Positions 1 through 10,538 of a stretch of DNA of 64,000 nucleotides are shown one piece after another (the first letter of the stretch is position 1; every line of letters starts with the position of its first letter). The translations under genes were made by a program, and so were the position numbers. The stretch is from Podospora pseudoanserina (lineage: Eukaryota; Ascomycota; Sordariomycetes; Sordariales; Podosporaceae). The notes below the pieces were generated by a model. It searched no databases. It worked only from the letters and a program-made list of their open reading frames with translations, and was not told the DNA's origin. Location of the stretch: NCBI RefSeq assembly GCF_035222485.1, contig NC_085924.1:3286001-3350000 (forward strand). The letters run 5' to 3'.

Positions 1-335
1 AACACCCATCAGGCGGTTCAGCTTGTTTTGGTCTGATAGTGATCCAGATGACAGCGGCGTAGATTTCTCACGGGCTGACAGCATGACCTACAATGGCGGC
101 CCAGCCTCGCCAGTACCAATTTTCACCATGCATAACCAGATGCCATGATATGATTCCAGCACCCAATCCCGCGAGGCTGTCACAGGCAACAGCCAAAGCA
201 ATGTGCAAAAAAAAAAACACCATTCCACATTCCTCCTCCCCTACCCCTTAGCATGCCACCAAGACATAAACACCACCACAACCCCGCCCAGAACTCATTC
301 CACCACCCTTGACCTCCTTGATCACCACCAAAACA
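1..335. other. Left-edge stretch without a recognised gene
   Basis: Nothing recognisable is seen. The last part before the first gene is C- and A-rich and is probably the leader of the gene that starts at 336. Short open frames on both strands here are compositional. Confidence 0.5.
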
Positions 336-1031
336 ATGCCCAACATCCTCCCAATCTACCACCGAACCTGGGAAACCCTCCGCCCCTGGGCAATCCCCTG
401 GAAACACCTCCCCAAAACCGCCTTCCACAACCCCCCAACCCCCAAACTCGACGATGACAATAACCTCGTCTCTTCCGACCTCCCCGAAGTCCGCCCCCTC
501 GACCTCCTAGTCCCCTACCACCCAGAGCGTCAACTAGGCAAAGAAGTCATTGTCTACACTCCGCCTCCCCCTTCCTCACCCCCCGTTGAACACCCCCAAA
601 ACGGCAATCCTGAACCCCGGTGGCGCCGTCACCGTATTCTCCTCCTCGCAATAGCGATCATCCTCGCCGGTGGGATGATCACAGGGGGAATAATAGCCGG
701 TTTCATCGCTACACGCCCACCACAGCAACCGCAACAACAGCAGGGTGGGACTGTGAACGACAATAATGGCCAGTGAGTCGATAGTTCCTCCTTCAGATGA
801 GCATTTGTTGACAACGACAAACACAGATATATCCCCCCCGGCTTCTCCACCCTCCCCTACATCGTCACAAGATCCATCAAAACAATCGAAACAAGGACCC
901 TAACGAAGATACGGACCAAGACGCAGACTCCCCGCACGAGAACTACTTCTGGGGTTGATGGAGTGGTTACCACTCCAACTACTGTTGCCAACGGGGAGAG
1001 TGCAATCCCGTCCCAGACAGGAGTGATGTAA
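336..1031 (+). CDS. Hypothetical single-pass membrane protein (2 exons)
   Basis: I do not recognise the family. The first ATG in a good context (aacaATGcc) is at 336; the frame is open upstream only from non-ATG codons. Exon 1 is 336-772 and exon 2 is 827-1031. The 54-nt intron has a GTGAGT donor at 773 and a CACAG acceptor ending at 826, and the codon phase matches (2+1 nt). The predicted protein is about 213 residues. It has a Pro-rich N-terminal half, a basic RWRRHR stretch, one hydrophobic membrane segment at about residues 98-122 (LLLAIAIILAGGMITGGIIAG), then a Gln-rich and Thr/Arg-rich tail. The positive-inside rule puts the N-terminus in the cytosol. The intron and its phase are seen directly; membrane location is inferred. 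Confidence 0.6.
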
Positions 1032-1624
1032 ACCATGCAACCCCAAGTCGTCATCGCCATCCTCACAGACCATCAAAACTCATGCATGCTCCAAGTTCAA
1101 AGCGAATGTCATCATAGCCAATATATACATCTCAACCAACCGTCTTCAAACACGGCGGCCCCGACAGTCGTATATACATGCACAAGTTAGGCAGTCAAAC
1201 TCATCCCATCCATCCCAACACATTCATCAGCCAGCACCAGCCAGCCGCGTAGCAAGGGCACTTCCCTCTTCTCTTCATTAAATTACAATTTTGCTCCAGG
1301 ACGCAGTTCAAAAACCATACGTCATGAAACAGTGATATTAAATGCCCCCTCCCTCCCTCATCATCAAAACACCAAGCTCCGTTCGTGAGCAATCGTGGTC
1401 ATGTGAAAAAGGCAGATTGGGCTCCAAACCGAAAAGAGTGCCGGTCGTAGGATAATGCTCCTGTCTATATGCCGAGCAAAGCCAGAAAAAAACTTTTGGT
1501 CATTGTCGTAAAAAAGAAGCGGCTTGGAGGAAGAAAGCCAGTCATGGTAAGCGTTGCCCCAAGAAAACAATATTGGGGGGTTGCAATAGCTGTCGTATTC
1601 CGTCATGGTGTTCGGACAGCTCCT
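1032..1624. other. Intergenic, 3' ends of two convergent genes
   Basis: This lies between the ends of two convergently transcribed genes. No gene, RNA or repeat is recognised. Confidence 0.5.
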
Positions 1625-2014
1625 TCAACGGTCAAAGCTGTTTCTCTGTTGCTGCTGCTTGGTCCTCCAGTCGTGTGCCTCTGCGATGCTTTCGATGCGT
1701 GGCATGCCGTCAGGCTTGGAGTTGTAGCCGAACCCGGGCATGCTACTCCACCGGTTGAGCTTCTTCTGAGCCTTGACGGGGTCGTCGACTGGGGCTTGCT
1801 GGGCGCTGATGGTGGTCGTGTTGGACCTGCTGGTGTTGGCGCTGCTGGCTGTGCTGGATGAAGATCCGGTAGAGTTGGGGGACTGGTAGATGTATTCGCC
1901 GTCAACGTAGATTGCGTTGGAAACAAAAGTAGAACGGCGATGACGCCTGCGGGTGTAGCGCTGCTCGAGGCGGAAGAGCTCAATTTTGGCCTGGATTTTC
2001 TCGATGAAGCCCAT
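1625..2014 (-). CDS. Small basic hypothetical protein, 129 aa
   Basis: Single-exon gene with an ATG at 2012-2014 and a TGA at 1625-1627. The first 30 residues are highly charged and helical-looking (MGFIEKIQAKIELFRLEQRY followed by RRRHRR). A Ser/Thr/Asn-rich middle of low complexity follows, then a C-terminal part with WSSMPGFGYNSKPDG. There is no signal peptide or membrane segment. It looks like one of the short conserved fungal proteins of unknown function, but I cannot name a domain. Its upstream region holds a GA tract at 2440-2471 that could lie in the promoter. The start is supported by the absence of other in-frame ATGs upstream. Confidence 0.6.
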   Translation of the reverse strand: MGFIEKIQAKIELFRLEQRYTRRRHRRSTFVSNAIYVDGEYIYQSPNSTGSSSSTASSANTSRSNTTTISAQQAPVDDPVKAQKKLNRWSSMPGFGYNSKPDGMPRIESIAEAHDWRTKQQQQRNSFDR

Positions 2015-2440
2015 TGTGTGCGCTGATGGTGGTATGTACAGTGGTATGCAGTTGGTGGGTTTGTGGGAAGTAGGTGTAGGACTCGAGATGGTACTCGGAA
2101 GACTCGGTAAAGATGGTGGGTTGTTGGAGTTGACGTGCGAGTTTGGGGCGTTTTGCCAAAGATCAATGTTTCGGGTACTCGAGGATCAGCGGCTGGAAGA
2201 TTGCTTTTTCGGCTCGGGTGAGACAAGTCAGATCGGGTGCTTTCGCGTGGTGGTGGTGGTGGTAGTTGTGGGTGGGTGTGTCGAGGGACGGAAAGACTGG
2301 ATGAACAGTCTGGAGATTAAAGAATGGCAAGCGAACAGCAGCGTGGTCGCAGTTTATCCAATGTGTCGGATCAGAGAAAGTCGTGGGGTCGACGGGACGG
2401 AAACGAGAACGAGAGGTTGGGTTGGGTTGGGGGTGGTTGA

Positions 2441-2471
<31 letters not shown>

Positions 2472-3152
2472 CGAGAGAAGCGGAAGAAACGATGTGACGG
2501 GAACATCGCGTGGGGCAGGCCAATCCGCGCCATTCCGAACATGGTGAAGGCTGGCTTCTGTTCTCCACATGCAATTAATCCATCCTCGCGGGGGAATTTT
2601 TATGCAGCTCCGCACCACCGCACTGTGCTCCGTGCCCCTGGCGATCACAGATAAAGACGCATGTTCCCAAGCCAGTCTTGACCCCTCTGGGCAAGTCCAG
2701 CCTGCCGAGGCTGCTAGCGACGCAGGGGCACAGATGTGAAGGACTGTCAGTGGGACGCTGCTACGACGGAAGGACGGCAGTGCTTTTTCTCGACTGCTGA
2801 GAAGTTTTCTCGAGCTGCAGAAGGAGCGAAGAAAAGAGGGGTTATCGAACTGGCAGTGGCTCAGGGGTTTCAGCATTGGGATGGCGGGTGCCAGACGGTT
2901 GACATTTTCCCCCGCACTTGACCCCCCAAGAACCCCCCCCAAGCCACTCAGCAACAATAAGCCCGGCCACCCGACCTCGTACCTTAACGAATGTCACCAA
3001 AAACGCCATTCACCCGGTTTCGCCGTTCCAATGCCTCGACGTAACATGTCAGAAAGTTAATGCAATCAATCGACATATTCTTTCCACGATTTCGTCTTTC
3101 AATCACTGACTGTTCCTCAGCAGCTGTCGCGTGTCGGTCGTCAAATGACGAA
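2015..3152. other. Upstream region with GA tract, no recognised gene
   Basis: Overlapping open frames on both strands (for example 2163-2957 minus) are of low complexity and resemble no protein family. I read this as promoter and leader sequence for the minus-strand gene that ends at 1625. Confidence 0.45.
2440..2471. repeat. (GA)n microsatellite
   Basis: About 15 GA dinucleotides, nearly perfect, about 430 bp upstream of the 129-residue minus-strand gene. On the coding strand of that gene it is a CT tract, a common feature of fungal promoters and 5' leaders. Confidence 0.85.
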
Positions 3153-3416
3153 ATGCCCAAGCTTCTCTGGGCAGCCCTCCTGGCCCCCTGCATCCCACGT
3201 GTCGCGCTACCAGTCTTGGACCACAACGCTCGGGACCGCGAATCCACAGCGGCCATCACCAATGAAAGGCCCAGTAAGGCCTCCAGCCGAAATGATATCG
3301 AACACGACGGCGCCGCTCTTGGACATCAATGGTTCCCAACATCCGTTGTGGCAGCGGGATGGATCATAACAGCTGCCGTTATCATCGTTCAAGTGTGGTA
3401 CGGCGCGGTAGGTTAA
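3153..3416 (+). CDS. Possible small secreted or membrane protein (uncertain)
   Basis: An ATG at 3153 begins a frame with a signal-like N-terminus (MPKLLWAALLAPCIPRVALP) and a second hydrophobic segment near the end (VVAAGWIITAAVIIVQVW). An upstream in-frame ATG exists at 3060. The frame ends just after a possible GTAGGT donor at about 3412. About 60 nt later (TACTAG acceptor) another open stretch, 3466-3597, could be a second exon, but the phase that looks most protein-like does not join cleanly. No family is recognised and no homologue can be checked, so this may be a chance frame. Confidence 0.25.
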   Translation: MPKLLWAALLAPCIPRVALPVLDHNARDRESTAAITNERPSKASSRNDIEHDGAALGHQWFPTSVVAAGWIITAAVIIVQVWYGAVG

Positions 3417-3555
3417 AGCCACAGAACGACGCATTTATCATGAGACCAGAATTCGTTTTTACTAGATGATCCTCACAGCAATACCGTCCGCAGATTTGTC
3501 GCCGCGGACTGGAGCGTGTGGAAGATCCACGACTGGGTTGCCCTCACAACGGAAT

Positions 3556-3792
3556 CTACTCATCTGGCAGGTCACCTGGGTGAGCCCGCCCCATGAACGC
3601 TAATAACAGAGAAATAGTGCCGCTATATAAAAACATGAGCCCCAAGGCGGACGTAACAGCAGCGCCAACTTCTTGAAGACCCCATCTGCCGGACGGTGGC
3701 GGGGAAAGTACAAGACCGATTCCTGTTACCAACGCTATCATGAACATCAGCATGACCACGGCGCCCAATGTTAGGGCATCTTTCCACGTCAT
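3556..3792 (-). CDS. Possible two-helix membrane miniprotein, 78 aa
   Basis: An ATG at 3790-3792 begins a 78-residue frame with two convincing membrane segments (about residues 8-30, VVMLMFMIALVTGIGL; and about 45-66, VTSALGLMFLYSGTISLLLA) joined by a short Pro/Ser loop. It begins only 18 bp past the end of the decayed kinase gene on the same strand. That could mean an independent small gene or a chance frame in the 3' flank. No family is recognised. Confidence 0.3.
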   Translation of the reverse strand: MTWKDALTLGAVVMLMFMIALVTGIGLVLSPPPSGRWGLQEVGAAVTSALGLMFLYSGTISLLLAFMGRAHPGDLPDE

Positions 3793-3810
3793 GGAAGAAG
3801 AAGGTCGATG

Positions 3811-5593
3811 CTAATCTGGTATGTTGCCGTCTTGCAATTGCTTGTACCACTTGTTAAGCTTTTTGTGGATATCTTTGCATCGGAGACGTTACCGGGTATC
3901 CTTGGGGAGCTTGCCATTGCTCTGGACTGGCGGCTCAACAAGCAACATGTCCTTTTCGATCATGTTCAAAAGATTGTGGATGTAGTTGGTGCAGCTGGGG
4001 TGGCCGTGTAAGCCGCGTATGAACTATATCTGTGTCTTTAGTGTTGGTTTCCAAGTCAAAGCGGAGTGCTGGACTTGTGGTGACTAACCCGGGTTACGGA
4101 CGGTTTGACTGGAAAGGCAGCTGAGAAGACGATGGGCGGCTCCCTCGAGCGCGTCGTGTCGAGTTATAGTACGCAGCTTGATAGTCGCCGTCGTGTTTCC
4201 GATTCTTTTCGAACACGCGGAGCAAGCGGATTCCGCCCATATACCAGGTGATGAACACTAGGTAGATGCAGCCAAGGCTCCAGATGTCGCCAGAGTAGCT
4301 CCTAACTTGGTGTTCGAATGTTGATTCAGGGGGATTGTATCGAATTGTTCCCCCGAATGATTGTTTGTCCGAGACCAAAGGAAAATCTGCGAGGCCAAAA
4401 TCTGATATTCTAAGGGTTTTATCAGTTTCCCCATCTTTATCTGAGGCACAAAAAACTAAGATGTTGCTGGCTTTCAAGTCTCCGTGATGTCCCGGAGCCC
4501 CGGATAGCCTGAGCCTCGTTCTGAATGATTTTGGTAGTCATTTCTTGGCCAGGTCAGTTCACGTCTGAACAGGTCAGCATGGGTGAAGCGTGTTCGTCGT
4601 CCAACCATGTGTGGCCCATGGATTCGCATGAGCCCACTTGCAAGACCGGCACACTCTCTTGCAAGCCAGCGGCGGGTTTTGATGTTTGGTTCAGGCCTGG
4701 GATTTGATTTCCAGTATTGTTCAAGGTCGGACTCTGCCCATTCGAACATGAGATGGCATTTGCCATGTATTTCGTAAGTTGCGAGTAATGTTTTTAGGTG
4801 AGAGTGCGGCGGCAGCCTCAAGAGCATTGGCGTCATAATTTCTTGCCGAAAGCTTTTCTCTGAATAGAGCCTTTTAGTTGTGAAGAAGGAGTTTCCGTCC
4901 TGGATTCAGCGTGACATTAGTACCCTGCCTCTCCTATTAAAGCCGAGTCATACGTACATTTGGCTTATCGTTGTAAAACTCGTGGTGTCCATCGTATATT
5001 TGGACCTTTAACACTTCTCCATAGCCCCCCTTCCCGACTAGCTCTTGGGTTCGAAACGGTAGAATCGTGCTCGAACCCAATCGGTAGTGTTGGACTGGCC
5101 TGTTTCCCACGCCACGTGAGAAGACGGGTGCTGAGGAAATCGCCTGAGACTGTATAAACTGATTCATATCCACCCTTGTCCATCCGGTAAAACACCCGAG
5201 CGGTTATATTTGACTGTTTCGGCGAATGCTCCATCCCTCTTGAATAAAAGGTAGATCGTCATCACAAACCCCCTCCTTGAGGAACAGCTCGATTGCACCG
5301 GGCTTCTCCATCTTGACGAGAATAGCAAAGATCTTTCGGAAGGTCATTTGAGGAGGTGGGTTGCCAGTTGGACATATCTGATCGCTGTGCTCCATAGCCC
5401 GTTGATTGGCTGTCGCTTTCTGAGTACAATTCCGAGACTTGAGATGGTATTTCCCTAGTTCCTTCGCGACCGAGCTTTGGGTGATGAGTCGTTCAAGTTC
5501 TTTCTTTGAATATATATCCTTTTGCTGCGGCGTTGGCTTCATGGCGTGATATAGTTTGCCGCATAGGCTCTTTTCGCGTGGTACCGCCCCCAT
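3811..5593 (-). pseudogene. Fungal Ser/Thr protein kinase, nonsense-disrupted
   Basis: Remains of a kinase of the type common in large ascomycete families, often near HET genes. The likely start is ATG 5591-5593 (MGAVPREKSLCGKLY). Recognisable parts in order are a helical N-terminal region, the glycine-rich loop GKGGYGEV, the catalytic-loop HGDLKASN (an RD-less HGD form), the DFG-type SDFGLADF, the APE-type NPPE, and SGDIWSLGC. The C-terminal tail ends at TAG 3811-3813. One intron is clear: 4900-4957, GTACGT donor and TCCAG acceptor, phase 0. Two stops lie in an otherwise open frame: TAA at 5204-5206 (just after NSQI) and TAA at 3889-3891 (after PKDTR). Both are one C-to-T change from CAA. 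The frame also shifts near 4500, just before HGD; no intron with matching phase was found there. A second intron is needed between about 4090 and 4010. I infer it is non-functional. Confidence 0.75.
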
Positions 5594-6231
5594 GCTGGGT
5601 GAGTTGTTCCGGATACACTGAAGAAGCCTTTCCCCGCCTATCACACAGCAATCCAATATAAATGTGTTCAACCAATCTGCAATACCTGCAGATATGGCAG
5701 AGGTCTGGCAACGTCAATTGGGAGAGCAATATGTAGGTAGGTAGTCAGTGACCGACTGGATACCTGACCTGAGTCGATGGTGTCGGTTTTGGTCAGGCGA
5801 ACGAAGTGAGGTTGATCATTGAAACCGATCAATGTGTCCTGCGCCCCCTGAATTGCGCCCCTTACCTCCCTGTCCATGTGAGATGGCGGCCCGTACGGGA
5901 TCTGGTGCGGCATTGATCAAGTCGTGCTTTCGGCTTCGTTTGGATCACTTTCAGTATTTGGGAACTAATAAGAGCGTTGGGATAAGAAAGTGGTTGACGC
6001 CTGACTAAGTGCCTATCCCACCTCTCAATTAAGCCTAGTTCAAAATAGGCAATACATGCAGCTGAGCAAATATCTAGCTGAGTGCAATAATCATAACGCA
6101 GCTCCAAAGAAAGGTTTCTTCAAATTGAACATGGAAAGACACTCTGAGTCTCGCAAGTGTATTGAAGTGCACCTAGACAGAATCTAATGTCTACAAACCT
6201 ACCTTACCTAGACTGTTATTTCACTTTCCCG
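5594..6231. other. Intergenic between two decayed minus-strand genes
   Basis: Open frames here (for example 5668-5913 minus) show short protein-like stretches but no domain. They could be remnants of a 5' exon of the kinase locus. No RNA gene or clear repeat is seen. Confidence 0.35.
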
Positions 6232-7913
6232 CTAATCTGTTGACCCATTCGGCGATGTTGGAGCTGATTGGTAGTTACTATCAGTGCTGAGATTGCTTGG
6301 TGTGTTTTGAAGAGCAAAGGCAGCCATTAGCCAAGTCCCAGAGTCCAGCGGAATGACCTCGCTATCGTTGTGTTCGAGTGCCATCTTCCAAGCCTTATGA
6401 AATATGCTGTCAGTTCAGGGCAATTGCTACGGTCTATTGGTTTGCGAAAAGGTATACTTACGGCTTGATAACCTTCTCAACGTAACTGGAATGAAAGTCC
6501 ACCATTTCCCTGTTGTCACCTTCCCACTTGACAGTCTCATCGAGGCAGAACTCAACAGCCTTTCGAGGCCAGATAGATAAAGACCTTGAATGAATATCCC
6601 GCAGCAGCACGGATTTATCGATGTCGACCCACGCGCCATCCTTCCACTTCTGATAATAGGGGGGGTCTGGTGCGGAGCCCACGACTTGAAAGGGTGTAGT
6701 GCAGATCAGCTCTGCGAGGGTCAAACCAAGATTAACGAGCTTGGAATCGGGGTGGTCGCAGGGTTGGAACCCTTAGCGAGATCCCAGATCTTGATGGATC
6801 TGCGAAACCATAGACTCATGGCACTAACAAGTGCCTAGGGTATGCAATGACATGGCTATATTTTCGCCCATCCCGTTTTCCACACACCGAATGCCAGAGC
6901 AACAGATATCTTCGGTCCAATCACACTCCCACAGAACGATGGCCCATTTGACCAACAAGAGAACAAGATCGACACGGTCCTTTTCCCATGCATGGTAAGT
7001 ACGGGGCTCATTGTAAACTCCATTGCTGAAGAGATTTCTCAAGGGCTCAGTTGTGTCCCGCTCCACCCCATTGCTTCGAGTCACTGTTGGATTGCTGGTA
7101 GCAACATGGTTTGGCTCAAATATCGTGTTGATCCAGTCCTCCGGGGTTGTCTTGGCCTCTAGATTGTAAAGAAATTTGGCGTGTTCAGGAACTATAACAG
7201 GTTTCAGATTGTTGGCAGCCCGCTCAAGGATAGAAAAGAATATTGACAACTCTTTCAAATTCCACCACTCTTCAGGTTCAGCCGCAGCCGCGAGACTCCG
7301 GAGTTCCAACTGCCATATGAAGTTCCCGTCCCGCTGGCGTAAAGCGCAAAGATCGCATCCAAACACAGCTAGACAGGTCAGCTTTATTGATAAAGAGGGA
7401 GATGGGAATGGATCTGGCTTTGAGCCTACCAGTCTGAGTCATTTCGGATCAGACACTTCCTTCAGGTTCGTCATACTCTTGGTGAGTTGCTCAATGCTCG
7501 TTGTTAGGGTATCTTCGCTGAAAAGGGCGAACCTTCCCCTTCATCCTCCCTTGAAAATGGCCCTCGAAATTGCTCCGTTGATCCCTCTTAATGCTCGAAA
7601 AGGTTTCGAGGTACTGGACTAGCTTCTCAGTGTAATCCTCAACGTCTTTCAGATGGTCTTTGATCCGCTGGTAGTCAGCGCCCCATAATCGCTGATAGAT
7701 TTCCGGAGAATATTTCTCATAGTTCCATGTTGAATCCCAGGATGCCAGCGCATCCTTTAGGCCACCCAGCGTGTTAAGCATCGTCCTGAAGGAATGTGGA
7801 AACAAAACAACACTGTGGCGCTTGGCATTGAGGGTCGCCAATGTGCCCGTAACGAACCCGAGCAGTCCAAGGAAAAGCCCGATTGCAGCTACTGGTGTCA
7901 CAAGTTCAGGCAT
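6232..7913 (-). pseudogene. Unknown multi-exon gene with in-frame stops
   Basis: The family is not recognised. ATG 7911-7913 starts a protein with an N-terminal hydrophobic segment (VAAIGLFLGLLGFVTGTLAT) and a helical region. A 61-nt intron (7369-7429, GTAGGC donor, CTGAC branch point, TCTAG acceptor) joins in phase to a 540-bp exon. The same frame then continues through TAG 6824-6826 and TAA 6773-6775 into a further open stretch to about 6462, where there is a GTAAGT donor. A last exon, 6232-6393, ends in TAG. Its phase does not fit the preceding exon, which suggests an indel. Within exon 1 two TGA codons lie in the frame that fits the intron (7491-7493 and about 7452). An alternative +1 frame over that stretch also looks protein-like. 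Every stop is one C-to-T step from Gln or Arg. It neighbours the decayed kinase, so the two may once have worked together; that is only inference. Confidence 0.55.
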
Positions 7914-8651
7914 TGTTGTGTAAGAGAAGCACTCGAGTCAACGGAATTGAATTAGGTACGTAGCAAAATGAGAGAATAACAATGGCGGAAAAGAAAACCC
8001 GATCGACCTCGGTCGCAATTTAAAACATCGCTGTTGTAAAAAGAAGCCAAGGTACCTTACCTTTCCTACTTAGTATCCGACTCTTTATTTAGGAGCTCAG
8101 TTGCTTTGCCTGTCCAGTCAGCTTACGTGTCGCTCTCAATAGAAGTGCACTTCTGCAGCCACATCACCAACAGATAGATTCGTGAGCGGGGGGATGTCAA
8201 GCCCACCACAATAATCCAGTCTCATGCAGAGGGCGGCTGCGCATCTTGATAGGAAAAAATTCCTGGGGTAGGTAACATTGATCACGTCGGCTGCAGAAGT
8301 GCGGTTCTGTGGGGTGACGAGGTGCACAATTCAGTTGCCTCAGTATCTGTAGCCCTGTACCCAGGCCCAGCCTGCTCCTGTCCGCGGACCATCTTGAAGA
8401 AGAGGTAGTTCTCAGGGTCCTTCGACCACTCCCTCTCACCGAGCCTTATGGCCTCTTCTGATTTCTCTGACTTGTTTTCCCCCATCTGACCCCCACTGCA
8501 TTTTGACTTGAGATTGACCGGGTGTACGATAATGGTGCCTGACAACCCAAGTTATTTTGTCATTGCCTCTTACATCATCTTACTTTACCTGATCGCCTCG
8601 CAGGACACAACGCCTTTTCCATAGACGAAAGTCAATTCTTGACCATTCATC
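7914..8651. other. Intergenic, no recognised gene
   Basis: A minus-strand open frame (8282-8545) has a protein-like stretch (ENYLFFKMVRGQEQAGPGYR) but no ATG at its beginning and no domain. It might be an exon fragment. Otherwise nothing is seen. Confidence 0.35.
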
Positions 8652-8834
8652 ATGGGCAAATCTCCGAAAGAGATCTTGGTCGACATCCAAAATGAGGTGA
8701 ACGAGCTGCAACTTGCGACAACACCGTTATCTGGCAACAAGGAGGTGCCTATGCCGCTATCTGAGTGTTTCGAACATATTCAGACAAAAGTCAAGGAAAT
8801 AGTTCAGTGTGACCGGAGCACACTCGACGGCTAG
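8652..8834 (+). CDS. Possible small protein, 60 aa
   Basis: A short intact frame with a strong start context (catcATGGG) and TAG stop. The sequence is helical-looking and soluble (MGKSPKEILVDIQNEVNELQ), without signal peptide or membrane segment. It lies about 200 bp upstream of the frameshifted gene at 9042, on the same strand. It could be a real small gene, a first exon or a chance frame; no family is recognised. Confidence 0.3.
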   Translation: MGKSPKEILVDIQNEVNELQLATTPLSGNKEVPMPLSECFEHIQTKVKEIVQCDRSTLDG

Positions 8835-9041
8835 TCTCGTGGTTCAGTAGGTAAGATCGGGTTGCATACATAGGGAACACCCGCTGAACAATTTGTGTGG
8901 CCGAGAATAAGCCCCGCACTTATCGCTTTTCACTTCATTCTTCTCCCGCCCAGTCCTGTCAAAACACAGACAACCTTTTGCATCACTTTCCAGACAGTCT
9001 GATCGATCTACACAATCACCACACCCCAGCTTTTCTCAACA

Positions 9042-10228
9042 ATGGATGTCGAAGCGCTGCTGCGAAAGAGGTCTTCCGAGGTGTCGATCGAAGTGTTTGA
9101 TCCTGATCACTATCACTTGCTCGTCAAGGCTATTCAGAACATTCTTTCAACAGAGCTGGCTGAGTTGAGCATAGCGCAGCTGATTGATGGCGTTCCTTTG
9201 ATGATGTGGGTCTTTGAAGGCCGCGATGTCTACTCGAGAAAGGCCACCCATTGCTTGAACACGAGAATCTTTGTGAGGGTGCCCTTGACCAAGCGCGGTT
9301 ATTTCGCGACGCATTTGACCCAGCCATCCTTCAGTTTTCCTCAAAGGTAAACCTCTATAATCATGAAGCAGCATCCTACATTGTGGTACACTCTAACTCA
9401 CCCACCGGGCAGATCATGCAAGCATATCAGATTTCTGAGATTGGGTCAGGGGAGTTCAAGATGAGGTTGGTCGAACTGACCGCCGTCGCGGTACACAACC
9501 TAGCGGTTCTTGTATACCAAGGACATCCAAAGTTCCACAGCCAGGAGGAAATCGACAAAACTGTATCCTGCACAGTTCCGCCTCGATGGATAGAGGACGA
9601 TGGACTTAAACTGCACTGGGAGAAAGTCATTGAACCCCACCCAACGCTCTTCTATCGTATTGATTATCTCGATCATGACCGCTACACCCATGGTCTTGCC
9701 GATGTAGTTGGCTACTGGGCAGAGGATCGCAATTTTGGTGGTGTCGTTCTGTTTGAGAAAGGCGACTATCCAGAGTTACAGGAGGCTTTTGATGAACTCA
9801 CAAACTATGAATCTGAGGAATCCTTCGTCGTCACTCTAGAGTATGACGAAAGGGGCTTGCCAATTGTCACCAAGAGCCCTAGGGACCCAGGGGCTTCAGA
9901 AGACAACATGTCCCAGGCATCAAGTGGCAAGCGTAGGAAACTTGAAGATGGATCTGGAAAAATACCGCCGGCGCCCTCTGAATTACTCTTAGTCTCGCCG
10001 CCTTCTCTAGGCTCACCACCCCCTTTGGACTCTCCGCCGCCCCTTAGCTCACCTCGTCTTTGCTCGGCAGAACCACTGGAACTATCATCTTCACCCGACG
10101 CAAGTAAGCAAGAAACACCTCTACCACAAGGTGCTACGAAGTCGCCAGCAAAGCCTGTTCCGCAGTCACCGAACTCACTCAAGCTAAGCAGGAGAAGCAC
10201 CAGGCTCAGAGAGCGTCTCGCTCCATGA
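9042..10228 (+). pseudogene. Hypothetical protein gene with a single-base frameshift
   Basis: ATG 9042 (caacaATGGATG) starts an open frame that looks coding to about 9230. From there the coding signal continues in another frame (LLEKGHPLLEHENLCEGALD) to TGA 10226-10228. The two parts join as if one base were missing near 9230. The overlap is too short for an intron and has no GT..AG pair. The joined product would be about 395 residues: a globular part to about residue 280 with WIEDDGLKLHWEKVIEPHP and GLADVVGYWAEDRNFGGVV, then a Ser/Pro-rich low-complexity tail containing KRRKLE, a possible nuclear localisation signal, and ending RRSTRLRERLAP. I cannot name the family. The break could be a real mutation, a consensus error or, less likely, recoding. 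Confidence 0.6.
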
Positions 10229-10538
10229 CAAGGATGCCACTGCAAATGTTGACATTGAGTCCAAGGAATAATGACAGAGTCAGATATTGTGGACGCTGGG
10301 TATTTCAAGAGCTCTGAGGGGACCAGGCTGACGGATGCAACTAATTCTAAGGACTAGAAAGGCTTTATAGGCCAATCAAACAGATATTCAGATACAAGCG
10401 CCAAGCATCTTCCACATGTGTTCAACCTGCAATTCAAGCCCTGTAAGCATTCTCCAATAGCTCTCCTGTACAACCAAACGCTCTGACCAAATGCTTCCCT
10501 GTGTACCTAGCTAGGTATCTCGTTCATTGTTTTCAGAA
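10229..10538. other. Intergenic, convergent 3' ends
   Basis: Nothing recognised. It separates the 3' ends of the frameshifted plus-strand gene and the minus-strand protease-like gene. Confidence 0.5.

Noticed and set aside
1603-2226. 207-codon minus-strand ORF
   Set aside because: Overlaps the 129-residue gene in another frame and is Pro/Thr/Ser-rich without a domain.
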